From Clostridiales bacterium mt11 (GTDB lineage Bacteria; Bacillota; Clostridia; Tissierellales; Tepidimicrobiaceae): a stretch of DNA of 64,000 nucleotides. The notes under the pieces are model-generated. The model did no database searches. It had not been told where the DNA came from and saw only the letters and a list, made by a program, of their open reading frames with translations. A program made the translations under genes and the position numbers. The stretch covers positions 752,213-816,212 of the forward strand of contig LN874948.1 in NCBI GenBank assembly GCA_001282665.1, written 5' to 3'. How positions within the stretch are numbered: position 1 is the first letter of the stretch; every line of letters starts with the position of its first letter. Below, piece by piece: positions 51,928 to 64,000 of the stretch.

Positions 51928-51976
51928 ATAAAAAAATACCCTTTCCTTATAATCAAAGTATTGCCAAGAAAGGGTA
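51928..51976 (-). terminator. Terminator of the ATP synthase operon
   Basis: Minus strand TACCCTTTC ... GGAAAGGGTA followed by TTTTTTT. Confidence 0.85.
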
Positions 51977-51987
51977 CTTTTTATACC

Positions 51988-52413
51988 TTATCGGTTAAAT
52001 TTTTCATCGTCAATTTTTTTAAGGTTTGCCACTTCTAACCTATTTATGGCACGTTTCAATGCATATTCTGCTCTGTCTATGTCTAAACCTTCAGGTTTTT
52101 CTCTTAAACGCTTTTCAGCTCTTTCCTTAGCTTCTTCGGCTCTTTCTACGTTTATTTCTTCGGGCCATTCAGCAGAATCTGTAATGACTGTAGTCTTATT
52201 CTTACTTACGGTTACATAACCATCAACTACAGCTGCAACTTTCTCTTTTCCATCTTTAACTATTCTAATCTTTCCTATATCCAGTGGAGTAATAAGCGGT
52301 GCTCTATTTTTTAGTATAGCTAAATCTCCTTCAATTCCTCTTAATATTACCATTTCCACTTCATCAGAATAAAAAGATCTATCGGGAGTAACTATTTCAA
52401 GTTGGAACCCCAT
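51988..52413 (-). CDS. atpC: ATP synthase epsilon subunit
   Basis: 141 residues: an N-terminal beta-sandwich ('QLEIVTPDRSFYSDEVEMVI', 'RGIEGDLAILKNRAPLITPL') and a C-terminal helical hairpin ('RAEEAKERAEKRLREK', 'RAEYALKRAINRLEVANL'). Part of the central stalk of F1; the C-terminal helices can inhibit hydrolysis. Last gene of the operon, 2 bases after atpD. Confidence 0.97.
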   Translation of the reverse strand: MGFQLEIVTPDRSFYSDEVEMVILRGIEGDLAILKNRAPLITPLDIGKIRIVKDGKEKVAAVVDGYVTVSKNKTTVITDSAEWPEEINVERAEEAKERAEKRLREKPEGLDIDRAEYALKRAINRLEVANLKKIDDEKFNR

Positions 52414-52415
52414 GA

Positions 52416-54690
<2,275 letters not shown>

Positions 54691-54719
54691 TTAATTCACC
54701 CCCAGATCTTAAGGGAATA

Positions 54720-56240
<1,521 letters not shown>

Positions 56241-56783
56241 CTATAATGATACGTTCTTTATGGTTTTTTCCATTACTTCTAGCTGTCCTTTTATAGTTCC
56301 ATCTACAACTTTATTTTCAATTTTTAAAAGTACTCCGCCCATTACTTCTTTGTCTACTACGTTTCTTAACTTAATAGTCTTGTTTGTTTTATTTGTAAGG
56401 ACTGCCTGTAGTCTATCTTTCACTTTATTTTCCATAGGTACTGCTGTTATGGCAGTAACCTGAATGATATTTTCGTGTTCATTGAACAGCTTTTCAAATT
56501 CCCTAGCTATTTGGGTTATATATCCTTCTCGTCTTTTATCTACAAGGATATATAAAAAGTTTAATACTTCCTGGGATACTCTTCCCTCAAATAAAGAGGA
56601 CAAAAGATTCTTTTTCTCATCTTTTGAAATCTTTGGATGGACAAGTATCTGTCCTAATCGTGGTTCCTTCTCTATAATACTAGTTATGTCCATTAAATTA
56701 TCTTTAAACTCATTTAATTTATTTAATTCTAAACCAGCTTCAAACAAGGCATGGGCATATCTATTGCTTACTAACTTTGCCAT
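56241..56783 (-). CDS. atpH: ATP synthase delta subunit
   Basis: 180 residues. N-terminus 'KLVSNRYAHALFEAGLELNK' and C-terminus 'VDKEVMGGVLLKIENKVVDG' followed by TIKGQLEVMEK are the OSCP/delta signature. It caps F1 and joins it to the b-subunit stator. Overlaps the end of atpF by 13 bases, implying coupled translation. Confidence 0.97.
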   Translation of the reverse strand: MAKLVSNRYAHALFEAGLELNKLNEFKDNLMDITSIIEKEPRLGQILVHPKISKDEKKNLLSSLFEGRVSQEVLNFLYILVDKRREGYITQIAREFEKLFNEHENIIQVTAITAVPMENKVKDRLQAVLTNKTNKTIKLRNVVDKEVMGGVLLKIENKVVDGTIKGQLEVMEKTIKNVSL

Positions 56784-57277
56784 TTACTTGTACCTACCTC
56801 ATCAACAAATTTGTCTATTAAGTTTTGTTGACTTGCTAAATCCATTTCTTGCTCGATTATCTTAGAAGCAATTAAGACTGCCATTTCTCCGGCTTGCATC
56901 TTCACATCTAGAAGAGCTTTTTCTTTTTCTACTTCGATTTCTCTTCTTGCTTTCTCTACTATATTTTGTGCTTCCTTCTTTGCTTCAAGTATTATATTCT
57001 CTCTTACCTCTTCGCCTCGTTTTCTGCCACTTTCAATTATAGTCTGTGATTCCTTCTTTGCATCTAAAATTCTATTTTCATATTCTGCTTTTAGAGCATT
57101 AGCTTCTTCTCTTGATGTTTTGGCTCCTTCTAAATCTGACTCAATTTTCTCTTTTCTATCATTAAGGGCTTTTGAAACTGGTTTATATAGTAACTTTCTA
57201 AGTCCAAAATATAGTACCAATAATGCTAATAGCGTTAATATCATCGATGAAGGATCTGGTATTACCCTTATATCCAT
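56771..57277 (-). CDS. atpF: ATP synthase b subunit
   Basis: 168 residues: one N-terminal membrane span ('SMILTLLALLVLYFGLRKLL', about 11-30) then a long charged coiled coil ('RKEKIESDLEGAKTSREEAN') that forms the peripheral stalk. Single b gene, so a homodimer is expected. Confidence 0.97.
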   Translation of the reverse strand: MDIRVIPDPSSMILTLLALLVLYFGLRKLLYKPVSKALNDRKEKIESDLEGAKTSREEANALKAEYENRILDAKKESQTIIESGRKRGEEVRENIILEAKKEAQNIVEKARREIEVEKEKALLDVKMQAGEMAVLIASKIIEQEMDLASQQNLIDKFVDEVGTSKWQS

Positions 57278-57346
57278 AACAAAGCCTCCTTTTCATAAGG
57301 GGTATTCTAAAATGGGCTACCCCAAAACAATTGGGGCCCCATCCTT

Positions 57347-57664
<318 letters not shown>

Positions 57665-58336
57665 TTAGTCTAAGTTACCACCAATAAATATCATGGTTAA
57701 CATAGCAAATATAAAAGTTTGTAACACACCTGAGAACATGTCAAAATATGCGTGTAGAGGCGGAGCTATTATTGGTGCGAATACACCTACAGCTTGATAC
57801 ACCAACCCCATTATAATAACCCCACTTAAAATATTACCAAATAAACGAAATGATAAAGATATAGGATTTGCTAACTCTCCAATAACATTAAGTGGAGTTA
57901 AAAAAGCCATTGGCTCTGTAAACCCTTTTAGATAACCAAATAAACCATTGTTCTTTAACCCGTAGAACTGAGTTAAGGTAAAAGTGATTAAAGCCAAAGT
58001 AAAGGTTACACTATAATCAGATGTAGGGGGTGTAAACCCTAACATACCAAACAAGTTAGCAAATAGTAGGAATGCCATAAGGCTAAAAATATAAGGTGCA
58101 AACCTTATATGTTTTGGTCCCATAGTTTGCTTAACTAAATTTTCAACTGCTTCTACGGATAGCTCAATAACATTAAGGAAATTTGAAGGTTTTTCATCAA
58201 TATTTGACTTCTTAACCTTTTTGTTAACTATTACTCCTAAAATTAGTAATAAAATTACTACAATCCATACATTTACAATAGTATCTGGTACAAAAATTGA
58301 TTTACCAAATAAGTTTAGTGTCAATTCTATTTTCAA
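57665..58336 (-). CDS. atpB: ATP synthase a subunit
   Basis: 223 residues with five to six membrane segments. The essential arginine lies in 'NPISLSFRLFGNILSGVIIM' (about 157-176), facing the c ring, and 'FANLFGMLGFTPPTSDYSVT' is the conserved entry region. It provides the ion half-channels. Confidence 0.98.
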   Translation of the reverse strand: MKIELTLNLFGKSIFVPDTIVNVWIVVILLLILGVIVNKKVKKSNIDEKPSNFLNVIELSVEAVENLVKQTMGPKHIRFAPYIFSLMAFLLFANLFGMLGFTPPTSDYSVTFTLALITFTLTQFYGLKNNGLFGYLKGFTEPMAFLTPLNVIGELANPISLSFRLFGNILSGVIIMGLVYQAVGVFAPIIAPPLHAYFDMFSGVLQTFIFAMLTMIFIGGNLD

Positions 58337-58401
58337 TTATCTCCCTCCTTTCCAAAGACCGTATGATGTTAGTATAACAAATTTCCTTGTATGTTTTGCA
58401 A

Positions 58402-58785
58402 TTATTTTTTCTTTACCTTAATACTATCGTACACCGTCGAAGCAATGATTACTATTTTAACCATAAAAAGTCCTAATACTGTAGCGGAAAAACTTAAATA
58501 GTCTGCAAGAGCCGCTATAACAAGGACTATGAAATATATTAAATATCTTAAAAAATAATGAGCAGTTGCATATCCATTAGCTTTTGCCGGTTGCATAGTT
58601 ATCGCTCTTTGAATAGTATTATCCAATAACTTAAATCCTAGTACCGATATACACATACCAAATATAAAACCCAATACAAAGGTTTTTGGATTTTTAATTC
58701 CTAGAAACATTATGCCAATAACAATTAGACTACATATAATAGTTCTCTTAATTATTGTAAAAGTTAAATTTTCATCATTTAACAT
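58402..58785 (-). CDS. atpI: ATP synthase subunit I-like membrane protein
   Basis: 127 residues with four membrane segments ('TIICSLIVIGIMFLGIK', 'FVLGFIFGMCISVLGFKLLD', 'YFLRYLIYFIVLVIAALADY', 'FSATVLGLFMVKIVII'), the plan of the AtpI/ATP_synt_I family that helps c-ring assembly. 65 bases upstream of atpB, downstream of an AtpZ-like gene. Confidence 0.85.
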   Translation of the reverse strand: MLNDENLTFTIIKRTIICSLIVIGIMFLGIKNPKTFVLGFIFGMCISVLGFKLLDNTIQRAITMQPAKANGYATAHYFLRYLIYFIVLVIAALADYLSFSATVLGLFMVKIVIIASTVYDSIKVKKK

Positions 58786-58799
58786 TATTTTACCTCCTA

Positions 58800-59036
58800 T
58801 TATTTGTCTTTTTTATTGACAAGCTTAAATAAATTTAAGAACCCAGATACTGCACCTAATATGATAAAAATCAATGTAAATACCATTTCGGTCCCTAGTT
58901 TTTTATCTATAAATCCACCTAAATATACCCCTAATAAAATAGGAGTTATGATAGACAAACCTATTTGAGTTACTAGACTTAAGTTTTGTAATATCCTTTT
59001 ATCATTCCTATTGTTCAAATTAAACACCTCAATCAA
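58800..59036 (-). CDS. AtpZ-like two-TM protein, first gene of the ATP synthase operon
   Basis: 78 residues with two membrane segments ('TQIGLSIITPILLGVYLGGF' and 'MVFTLIFIILGAVSGFLNLF') separated by 'IDKKLGTE'. This is the AtpZ/F0F1-ATPase_gene-1 family, proposed to aid assembly or Mg/Ca handling. It heads the operon. Confidence 0.85.
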   Translation of the reverse strand: MIEVFNLNNRNDKRILQNLSLVTQIGLSIITPILLGVYLGGFIDKKLGTEMVFTLIFIILGAVSGFLNLFKLVNKKDK

Positions 59037-59185
59037 TTGACAAGGTACAATTAAGATTTTATATCACTTTAATGTATAATATAAATATACATAATATAAA
59101 TATACATAAAATATCTTAATAATGCAAATGTTTATTTCAATATTACAAAATTGATAAAAGATTGTTATTTTTTCAATAATAATTA

Positions 59186-59209
59186 AGAATCCTTGTTTCC
59201 AAGGATTCT
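59186..59209 (-). terminator. Terminator of the CoA-transferase operon
   Basis: AGAATCCTTG-GAAA-CAAGGATTCT on the minus strand, directly after the stop codon region. Confidence 0.75.
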
Positions 59210-59218
59210 CTTTTATTT

Positions 59219-59878
59219 TTATACTTCCATCTTAATTAAATTTTTGTCAATAATAAGTTCAGCTTCTGTAGCTTCTTTAACTTCTTCTACTGTAAATTCT
59301 GGATTTATCTCTTTTAATACCAATCCCTTGTCCGTCACTTCCATTACTCCCATTTCAGTGATTATCATATCTACTTCTTTAGCAGCAGTTAATGGTAGAT
59401 TGCATTTTTTTAAAATCTTGTGCTTTCCTTTCACCGTATGCTCCATAGCTATGATTACTTTTTTAGCTCCTACAACTAAATCCATAGCACCACCCATTCC
59501 TGGCACCATTTTCCCTGGTATCATCCAATTAGCTAAATTTCCTTCTTCATCTACCTGCAAAGCACCAAGAACCGTTATATCTACATGACCTCCACGTATA
59601 ATACCAAAGGACGTAGCAGAGTCGAAGAACACTCCACCGGGTAGAATAGTTACGAATTGTCCTCCTGCATTTACTATATCCTTATCCTCTTTTCCTTCCT
59701 CAGGAGCTGGTCCCAAACCTATGAAACCGTTTTCCGATTGGAAGAAAACATTCATATCTTCTGGTACAAAGTTAGCCACCATAGTAGGCAATCCTATGCC
59801 TAAATTTACTATGTCTCCATCCTTTAATTCCTTAGCTACCCTTTTAGCTATAAACTCCTTTAATTGACCTCTATCCAT
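59219..59878 (-). CDS. 3-oxoacid/acyl-CoA transferase beta subunit
   Basis: 219 residues. '[20 protein letters not shown]' and '[17 protein letters not shown]', where the glutamate of S-E-N-G is the catalytic residue that forms the glutamyl-CoA thioester. '[20 protein letters not shown]' and '[20 protein letters not shown]' are conserved. Together with the alpha subunit it moves CoA between acetoacetyl-CoA or butyryl-CoA and acetate; the exact pair cannot be told. The start codon ATG overlaps the alpha-subunit stop. Confidence 0.93.
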   Translation of the reverse strand: MDRGQLKEFIAKRVAKELKDGDIVNLGIGLPTMVANFVPEDMNVFFQSENGFIGLGPAPEEGKEDKDIVNAGGQFVTILPGGVFFDSATSFGIIRGGHVDITVLGALQVDEEGNLANWMIPGKMVPGMGGAMDLVVGAKKVIIAMEHTVKGKHKILKKCNLPLTAAKEVDMIITEMGVMEVTDKGLVLKEINPEFTVEEVKEATEAELIIDKNLIKMEV

Positions 59879-60531
59879 TAATTGCCACCTCCAACAATAT
59901 AATCTACAAATAATCCTGGAGTAACAACATTATTAGGATCTATTTCTCCCACTTCTACTAAATTTTCTGCTTCAACTATTACCATATCGGCAGCAGTTGC
60001 CATTAAGGTATTGAAGTTTCTAGTGGCTCCGTTATATACAATATTTCCATTCTTATCTACTATATGTCCAAGTATTAAGGCTATGTCTGCTTTTAGTGGT
60101 AGTTCTAATAGATATTCTTTCCCATCGATTTCAAATTTCCTTTTCCCTTCTTCAATAACCGTTCCTACTCCTGTTGGAGTTAGTACGCCTCCAAGACCTG
60201 CACCAGCAGCTCTTATCCTTTCTGCCAAAGTTCCTTGAGGTATTAAATCTACCTCCATTTCCTTATCATTCATCTGTCTTCCTGTTTCTGGGTTAGTACC
60301 TACATGAGAGGCAATTAACTTTTTAACCTGCTTATTTACAACCAATTTCCCAGTTCCTGAATCAGGAAATCCTGAGTCATTACAGATTACCGTTAAATCC
60401 TTAACCCCTTTTTCTACTAATGCATCTACTAACTTAAGAGGAGTACCACAACTTAAGAATCCACCAATCATTATAGTCATACCATCTTTTATATGATCAA
60501 TGGCTTCTTCAACTGTCACAACTTTATTCAT
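59878..60531 (-). CDS. 3-oxoacid/acyl-CoA transferase alpha subunit
   Basis: 217 residues from the ATG at 60531 (GGTGGAGGTGG upstream). '[20 protein letters not shown]' is the glycine-rich CoA-binding start, followed by '[19 protein letters not shown]' and '[20 protein letters not shown]'. Forms a heterodimer or heterotetramer with the beta subunit; the two genes overlap. They lie downstream of the thiolase and presumably share its sigma-54 promoter. Confidence 0.93.
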   Translation of the reverse strand: MNKVVTVEEAIDHIKDGMTIMIGGFLSCGTPLKLVDALVEKGVKDLTVICNDSGFPDSGTGKLVVNKQVKKLIASHVGTNPETGRQMNDKEMEVDLIPQGTLAERIRAAGAGLGGVLTPTGVGTVIEEGKRKFEIDGKEYLLELPLKADIALILGHIVDKNGNIVYNGATRNFNTLMATAADMVIVEAENLVEVGEIDPNNVVTPGLFVDYIVGGGN

Positions 60532-60672
60532 TAGACCACCTCCACCATTTTTAGTGCACAATTTATAATTTAAAGCCTAGAGGCAATAATTTGTGCATCA
60601 TATGCCCTCGTTATTATTTTATCAATTTTTTGCCAATTTATCAATAGTTTATAAAATTGATAATTATCTAAA

Positions 60673-61851
60673 TTATCTTCTTACTATCATGGATATCCCT
60701 TGACCCCCGCCTATACAAAGGGTTGCAAGACCATTTCGGGCATCCCTTTTAACCATTTCATGGAGTAGAGTTACCAAAATTCTAGCCCCTGAAGCCCCTA
60801 TTGGATGACCTAAAGCTATAGCCCCACCATTTACATTGGTTTTATTTAAGTCTAAACCCAATTCCTTCACTACTGATAAAGCTTGAGCAGCAAAAGCTTC
60901 ATTGGCTTCTATTAAACCTAAATCTTCTACTGTGATTTTAGCTTTTTCCAATGCTTTTCTAGTTGCAGTAATTGGTCCTGTACCCATTATCTTTGGATCT
61001 ACTCCCGTTGAAGCATAGGATACAATGGTGGCTAATGGTTTAATACCTAATTCTTCTGCTTTTTCCTTAGACATAACTACAAGAGCAGCAGCTCCATCGT
61101 TAATTCCAGATGCATTACCTGCTGTTACAGTACCATCTTTTTTGAAAGCAGGTCTTAATTTTTGCATACCTTCAATGGTAGCACCAAACCTTGGATATTC
61201 ATCGGTATCTACTACTATCGGATCTCCCTTTCTCTGTGGAATCTCTACGGTAACTATTTCATCTTTAAATCTCCCAGCCTTTATAGCCTTTTCTGCTTTT
61301 AGCTGACTATTAAGTGCAAGCTCATCTTGTTCTTCCCTTGTTAGGTTGAATTGTTCTGATATATTTTCAGCAGTAATCCCCATATGATAATCGTTGAATA
61401 TATCCCAAAGTCCATCTTGAACCATATAATCTTCTACTACACCATTGCCCATCCTTTGACCCCACCTTGCTCCCTTTAATAGATAAGGTGCCTGAGACAT
61501 ATTTTCCGTACCTCCAGCTAAGACGACATCTGCATCTCCTGCCATAATAGCTTGAGCTGCTAAAGCTACAGATTTAAGACCTGATCCGCAAACCTTGTTT
61601 ATCGTATAAGAAGATACTTCTACTGGAATACCCGAATAAATGGAAATTTGTCTTGCTACGTTTTGTCCAAGACCAGCTTGAAGCACGTTTCCAAATATAA
61701 CTTCTTCTATCATACTTGGCTCTATATTTGCCCTTTTCATGGCTTCTTTAGATACAATAGTCCCCAATGTTACAGCTGATACATCTTTAAAGCTTCCCCC
61801 AAAGCTGCCTATAGGAGTCCTAACTGCACTCACAATAACAACATCTCTCAT
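60673..61851 (-). CDS. Acetyl-CoA C-acetyltransferase (thiolase)
   Basis: 392 residues from the ATG at 61851 (TTGGAGGTTAAAAAG upstream). Nucleophile cysteine in '[20 protein letters not shown]' (about 88), histidine in '[20 protein letters not shown]', second cysteine in '[14 protein letters not shown]'. It joins two acetyl-CoA to acetoacetyl-CoA, or cleaves acetoacetyl-CoA when ketogenic substrates are degraded. With the CoA-transferase it forms an acetoacetate/short-chain acid module. A sigma-54 promoter lies 57 bases upstream. Confidence 0.96.
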   Translation of the reverse strand: MRDVVIVSAVRTPIGSFGGSFKDVSAVTLGTIVSKEAMKRANIEPSMIEEVIFGNVLQAGLGQNVARQISIYSGIPVEVSSYTINKVCGSGLKSVALAAQAIMAGDADVVLAGGTENMSQAPYLLKGARWGQRMGNGVVEDYMVQDGLWDIFNDYHMGITAENISEQFNLTREEQDELALNSQLKAEKAIKAGRFKDEIVTVEIPQRKGDPIVVDTDEYPRFGATIEGMQKLRPAFKKDGTVTAGNASGINDGAAALVVMSKEKAEELGIKPLATIVSYASTGVDPKIMGTGPITATRKALEKAKITVEDLGLIEANEAFAAQALSVVKELGLDLNKTNVNGGAIALGHPIGASGARILVTLLHEMVKRDARNGLATLCIGGGQGISMIVRR

Positions 61852-61907
61852 CTTTTTAACCTCCAATTTTTTTATATACACATTTATTATCTAGTAGATA
61901 TTATTGT

Positions 61908-61923
61908 TGCAAAATCAATGCCA
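61908..61923 (-). promoter_or_regulatory. Sigma-54 (-24/-12) promoter of the thiolase operon
   Basis: Minus strand TGGCAT-TGATT-TTGCA, one mismatch from TGGCAC-N5-TTGCA. A sigma-54 activator gene lies immediately upstream. Confidence 0.85.
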
Positions 61924-62020
61924 TAATTTCACAAAAACAAATTTTATTATGAAGTCCGCTTTTTACCTCAATTTAAAGATATATTAAAAATTTTTAAATC
62001 CTTTTTTAAATTTAAAAATA

Positions 62021-62048
62021 AAAAAGTGTAGATAATTATCTACACTTA
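62021..62048 (-). promoter_or_regulatory. Palindrome 1: terminator-like hairpin and possible activator site
   Basis: AAGTGTAGATAA / TTATCTACACTT, followed on the minus strand by TTTTATTTTT, so it can end the activator transcript. Its core TGTAGATAATTATCTACA also matches the two palindromes at 62125-62173. Confidence 0.7.
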
Positions 62049-62124
62049 AAATATTATAATCCTTTCAAAATATTTGTTTCATAACAGTCATCTTATTTAT
62101 AGAGAATTAAATAGATATTAAATC

Positions 62125-62173
62125 TGTAGCTAATAATCTACAATTTGATAAAATATGTAGATTATTAGCTACA
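62125..62173. promoter_or_regulatory. Paired palindromic activator sites 2 and 3
   Basis: TGTAGCTAATAATCTACA (62125-62142) and its exact inverse TGTAGATTATTAGCTACA (62156-62173), 13 bases apart, 200-250 bases upstream of the sigma-54 promoter and just after the activator stop codon. They are placed like upstream activating sequences of bEBPs. Confidence 0.6.
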
Positions 62174-62174
62174 A

Positions 62175-63896
62175 TCATATATTCAGCCCATACTTTTCTA
62201 TTTTCTTGTACAAAGCAGTTCTATGAATTCCCAATCTTTCTGCGGCTAAAGTTTTATTTCCTTTAGCTTCATCTATCGCATTAATTATGGCTTCTTTTTC
62301 TACTTTAGCTATTACATCTTTCAGCGGGTATACTTTTTTCTTTTTATCTATTGGATAATTGGTACAATTTAAAATCCTATCTGGCAAATGATTAGGTAGT
62401 ATAACCTCTTCTGATGAAAGACTTATTGCCCTTTCCAATACATTTCTCAATTCTCTTACATTTCCCGGCCAATGATATCTCATAAGGATTTCTATGGTTT
62501 CCTTAGAAAGTTTCTTCTTCTTAGAGTTTAGTTCTTTTATAAGATAATCTAAAAGGTTCTGGGATAATATAGGAATATCCTCTATTCTATCCCTTAAAGG
62601 AGGTATATCTAATGTTATAACATTTAATCTATAATAAAGGTCTTCTCTAAACTTCCCCTTCTTTACCGCTTCCTCAATATTTTCATTTGTTGCAGCAATT
62701 ATCCTCGTGTCTAGGATAATCTTTTTATTGCCTCCTACCCTTTCAAATTCCCTTTCTTCTAATACCCTTAAAAGTTTAACCTGCATATCTAAAGGCATAC
62801 TGCCTATTTCATCTAAAAAGATAGTACCCCCATTAGCCAATTCAAATTTTCCCGGTTTTCCACCTCTTTTCGCTCCAGTAAAAGCTCCTCCCTCATATCC
62901 AAACAATTCGGATTCCAACAGTTCCCTAGGTATAGCCGCACAATTTATGGGAACAAAAGCTTCTAACTTCCTATAGCTTGCCTTATGAATGGCATGGGCG
63001 AACATTTCCTTTCCAGTACCAGATTCTCCAAGTATTAATACAGTGGAATTGGATTCAGCTGCCTTTCTTCCTAATTTCTTTAAATATTCCATCTTAGAAT
63101 CCTGAGTCTTAATGCTATCAAAGGAATACCTACTGCTCTGTAATCTCTCTATTTCTCCCCTGTATTCATTGATCTTGTTCTCCAACTGGATTAACTCCCC
63201 AGCCAATTCCTTTACTTCGCTGGCATCCCTAAATAATACAGTACCTACAGCGCCTATTACCTTATTATCTCTAATGATGGGGATTCGATTGGTTATCATA
63301 TCATGGTCTTGAATCCTCTGAACTTCCCTAAGCTCTTTTTTCCCTGTTTTAACTACTATGTGCATTCTAGTATTTTCTATAACCTGTTCCACAGGTTTTC
63401 CCAAAGCATCTTCCTCTTTAATGCCCATTAACTTTTCATAATTCATCTTTGCAACTTTGCCTTCTTTATCCACTAATACAAAACCTTCATAGGCGTATTC
63501 AAGTATGTCTTCAATCATATCTAAACTGTTCTTTAACTCCCTTAGCTGAGTTTCAGAGTCCTTAATATCCGTTATATCCTTTAGTATAAAAATATGTCCT
63601 AAAAGCCTATCCTCATCTATATAGGGCAAAGATTTTATTAAAAGATGAATACCTTTATAATAACATTCACTTTCCTCTTCCTCTTTTTTCCTAACAAAAA
63701 ACTCCCTCAATCTTTCATCTTTTATGAAATCTAGGAAGTCATTTGAATTTAATCTTTTTTCATCTATATTTAGCATATCCATAAGGGCAAGATTTCCATA
63801 ACGAACCTTGCCCTTATCATCTACTATTAAAATACCATCCGTAAGAGAATTCAATAGAAAATTGAAAAAATGTTGGTTTTCAATTTCATATTTCAT
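62175..63896 (-). CDS. Sigma-54-dependent PAS-AAA+-Fis transcriptional activator
   Basis: 573 residues from the ATG at 63896 (AGGAGTG upstream). Two PAS-like sensor domains (about 8-110 and 115-225), a coiled-coil linker, and an AAA+ core (about 260-490) with Walker A 'LILGESGTGKEMFAHAIHKA', the sigma-54 loop 'GAFTGAKRGGKPGKFELANG', Walker B 'GTIFLDEIGSM', and 'YHWPGNVRELRNVLERAISL'. The C-terminal Fis-type HTH reads 'GNKTLAAERLGIHRTALYKK'. It should sense a metabolite or redox state and activate the adjacent thiolase-CoA-transferase operon through the palindromes between them. The sensed signal is unknown. Confidence 0.95.
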   Translation of the reverse strand: MKYEIENQHFFNFLLNSLTDGILIVDDKGKVRYGNLALMDMLNIDEKRLNSNDFLDFIKDERLREFFVRKKEEEESECYYKGIHLLIKSLPYIDEDRLLGHIFILKDITDIKDSETQLRELKNSLDMIEDILEYAYEGFVLVDKEGKVAKMNYEKLMGIKEEDALGKPVEQVIENTRMHIVVKTGKKELREVQRIQDHDMITNRIPIIRDNKVIGAVGTVLFRDASEVKELAGELIQLENKINEYRGEIERLQSSRYSFDSIKTQDSKMEYLKKLGRKAAESNSTVLILGESGTGKEMFAHAIHKASYRKLEAFVPINCAAIPRELLESELFGYEGGAFTGAKRGGKPGKFELANGGTIFLDEIGSMPLDMQVKLLRVLEEREFERVGGNKKIILDTRIIAATNENIEEAVKKGKFREDLYYRLNVITLDIPPLRDRIEDIPILSQNLLDYLIKELNSKKKKLSKETIEILMRYHWPGNVRELRNVLERAISLSSEEVILPNHLPDRILNCTNYPIDKKKKVYPLKDVIAKVEKEAIINAIDEAKGNKTLAAERLGIHRTALYKKIEKYGLNI

Positions 63897-63907
63897 TGGA
63901 ATCACTC

Positions 63908-64000
63908 CTAATTATTGGGGCTTACATGCTTAAGGATAATATCTATAATCCTTTCAGAAGCCTTGCCGTCTCCATAAGGGTTTACAGCGTTAGCCATTTT
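63908..64000 (-). CDS. UDP-N-acetylglucosamine 2-epimerase, C-terminal end (partial)
   Basis: Only the last ~30 codons are in the window, reading 'MANAVNPYGDGKASERIIDI' before the stop. The N-P-Y-G-D-G-x-A-S-x-R-I motif is the conserved end of non-hydrolysing UDP-GlcNAc 2-epimerases (WecB/MnaA), which make UDP-ManNAc for wall polymers. The gene continues beyond the window edge. Confidence 0.85.
   Translation of the reverse strand, partial: KMANAVNPYGDGKASERIIDIILKHVSPNN

Overview
The window is a chromosomal segment of a low-GC, motile, endospore-forming, anaerobic Firmicute of the Clostridia/Tissierellia type. The evidence is AT-rich DNA with strong AGGAGG ribosome sites, a late flagellar gene cluster with FliW/CsrA control, sporulation genes (spoIIID, a spoIIQ-type peptidase, spoIID, sigma-K-like promoters), an F-type ATP synthase whose c subunit carries the sodium-binding signature, and CoA-transferase/thiolase genes under a sigma-54 activator. 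No species is claimed.

Layout. (1) 1-7.2 kb is an accessory island. It holds an alkyltransferase-like DNA-binding protein, a CPBP protease with its XRE regulator, two GIY-YIG-type proteins, relics resembling the 3' end of rlmD/rumA (a known integration target), scattered GGGGACAGG-type repeats, and a TIR + SLATT-like membrane protein pair followed by wrecked TIR-like (MTH538/ThsB-type) and SLOG fragments. This looks like a partly decayed nucleotide-signalling defence locus. Upstream of it is a gene split over a canonical G-GGA-AAA slippery site. (2) 7.2-20.7 kb is the late flagellar cluster, all on the minus strand: two flagellins with a small divergent csrA paralogue between them, an HD-GYP response regulator, csrA, fliW, flgL, a four-helix-bundle gene, two flgK paralogues, flgN, an eroded IS607-type element carrying tnpB, flgM, a yvyF-like gene and comFC. 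Sigma-28 promoters precede flagellin 2 and flgM, and hairpins with GGA in the loop precede the flagellins and flank the small csrA. (3) 20.7-25 kb: recD2, a ComK-like regulator with a near-consensus promoter containing a LexA box, and a small-gene set (YvrJ, DUF2922, DUF1659, sigma factor). (4) 25-33 kb: metK behind a SAM-I riboswitch, a small exporter, then a plus-strand operon of aconitase X large and small subunits, an old-yellow-enzyme-type flavoprotein and a chemoreceptor, and tRNA-Pro. (5) 33-39 kb: decayed DNA with a second LexA-type promoter, then three paralogous seven-bladed propeller proteins, two with collagen-like GPT tracts, each behind a sigma-K-like promoter. (6) 39-52 kb: ttcA-like, a large secreted phosphodiester glycosidase, a lytic transglycosylase, a second flagellar operon (flgJ-like, two rod/hook proteins) behind a perfect sigma-28 promoter, mbl, spoIIID, spoIIQ-type, spoIID, murA and ywmB. 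(7) 52-59 kb: the complete ATP synthase operon. (8) 59-64 kb: CoA-transferase, thiolase, a sigma-54 promoter with three upstream palindromes, the PAS/AAA+ activator, and the end of a UDP-GlcNAc 2-epimerase.

How it fits together. Motility is tied together by FlgM, FliW and two CsrA proteins acting on two flagellins and two FlgKs. FlgM would hold sigma-28 until hook completion, while FliW and the CsrA proteins would set flagellin translation. The sporulation genes sit in the usual mbl-spoIIID-spoIIQ-spoIID-murA-ywmB-atp neighbourhood. The least explained parts are the TIR/SLATT island, the hairpins around the extra csrA, the SOS-controlled ComK-like gene, and an interspersed AT-rich repeat family that duplicates flagellar leaders and has even extended the SpoIID C-terminus.
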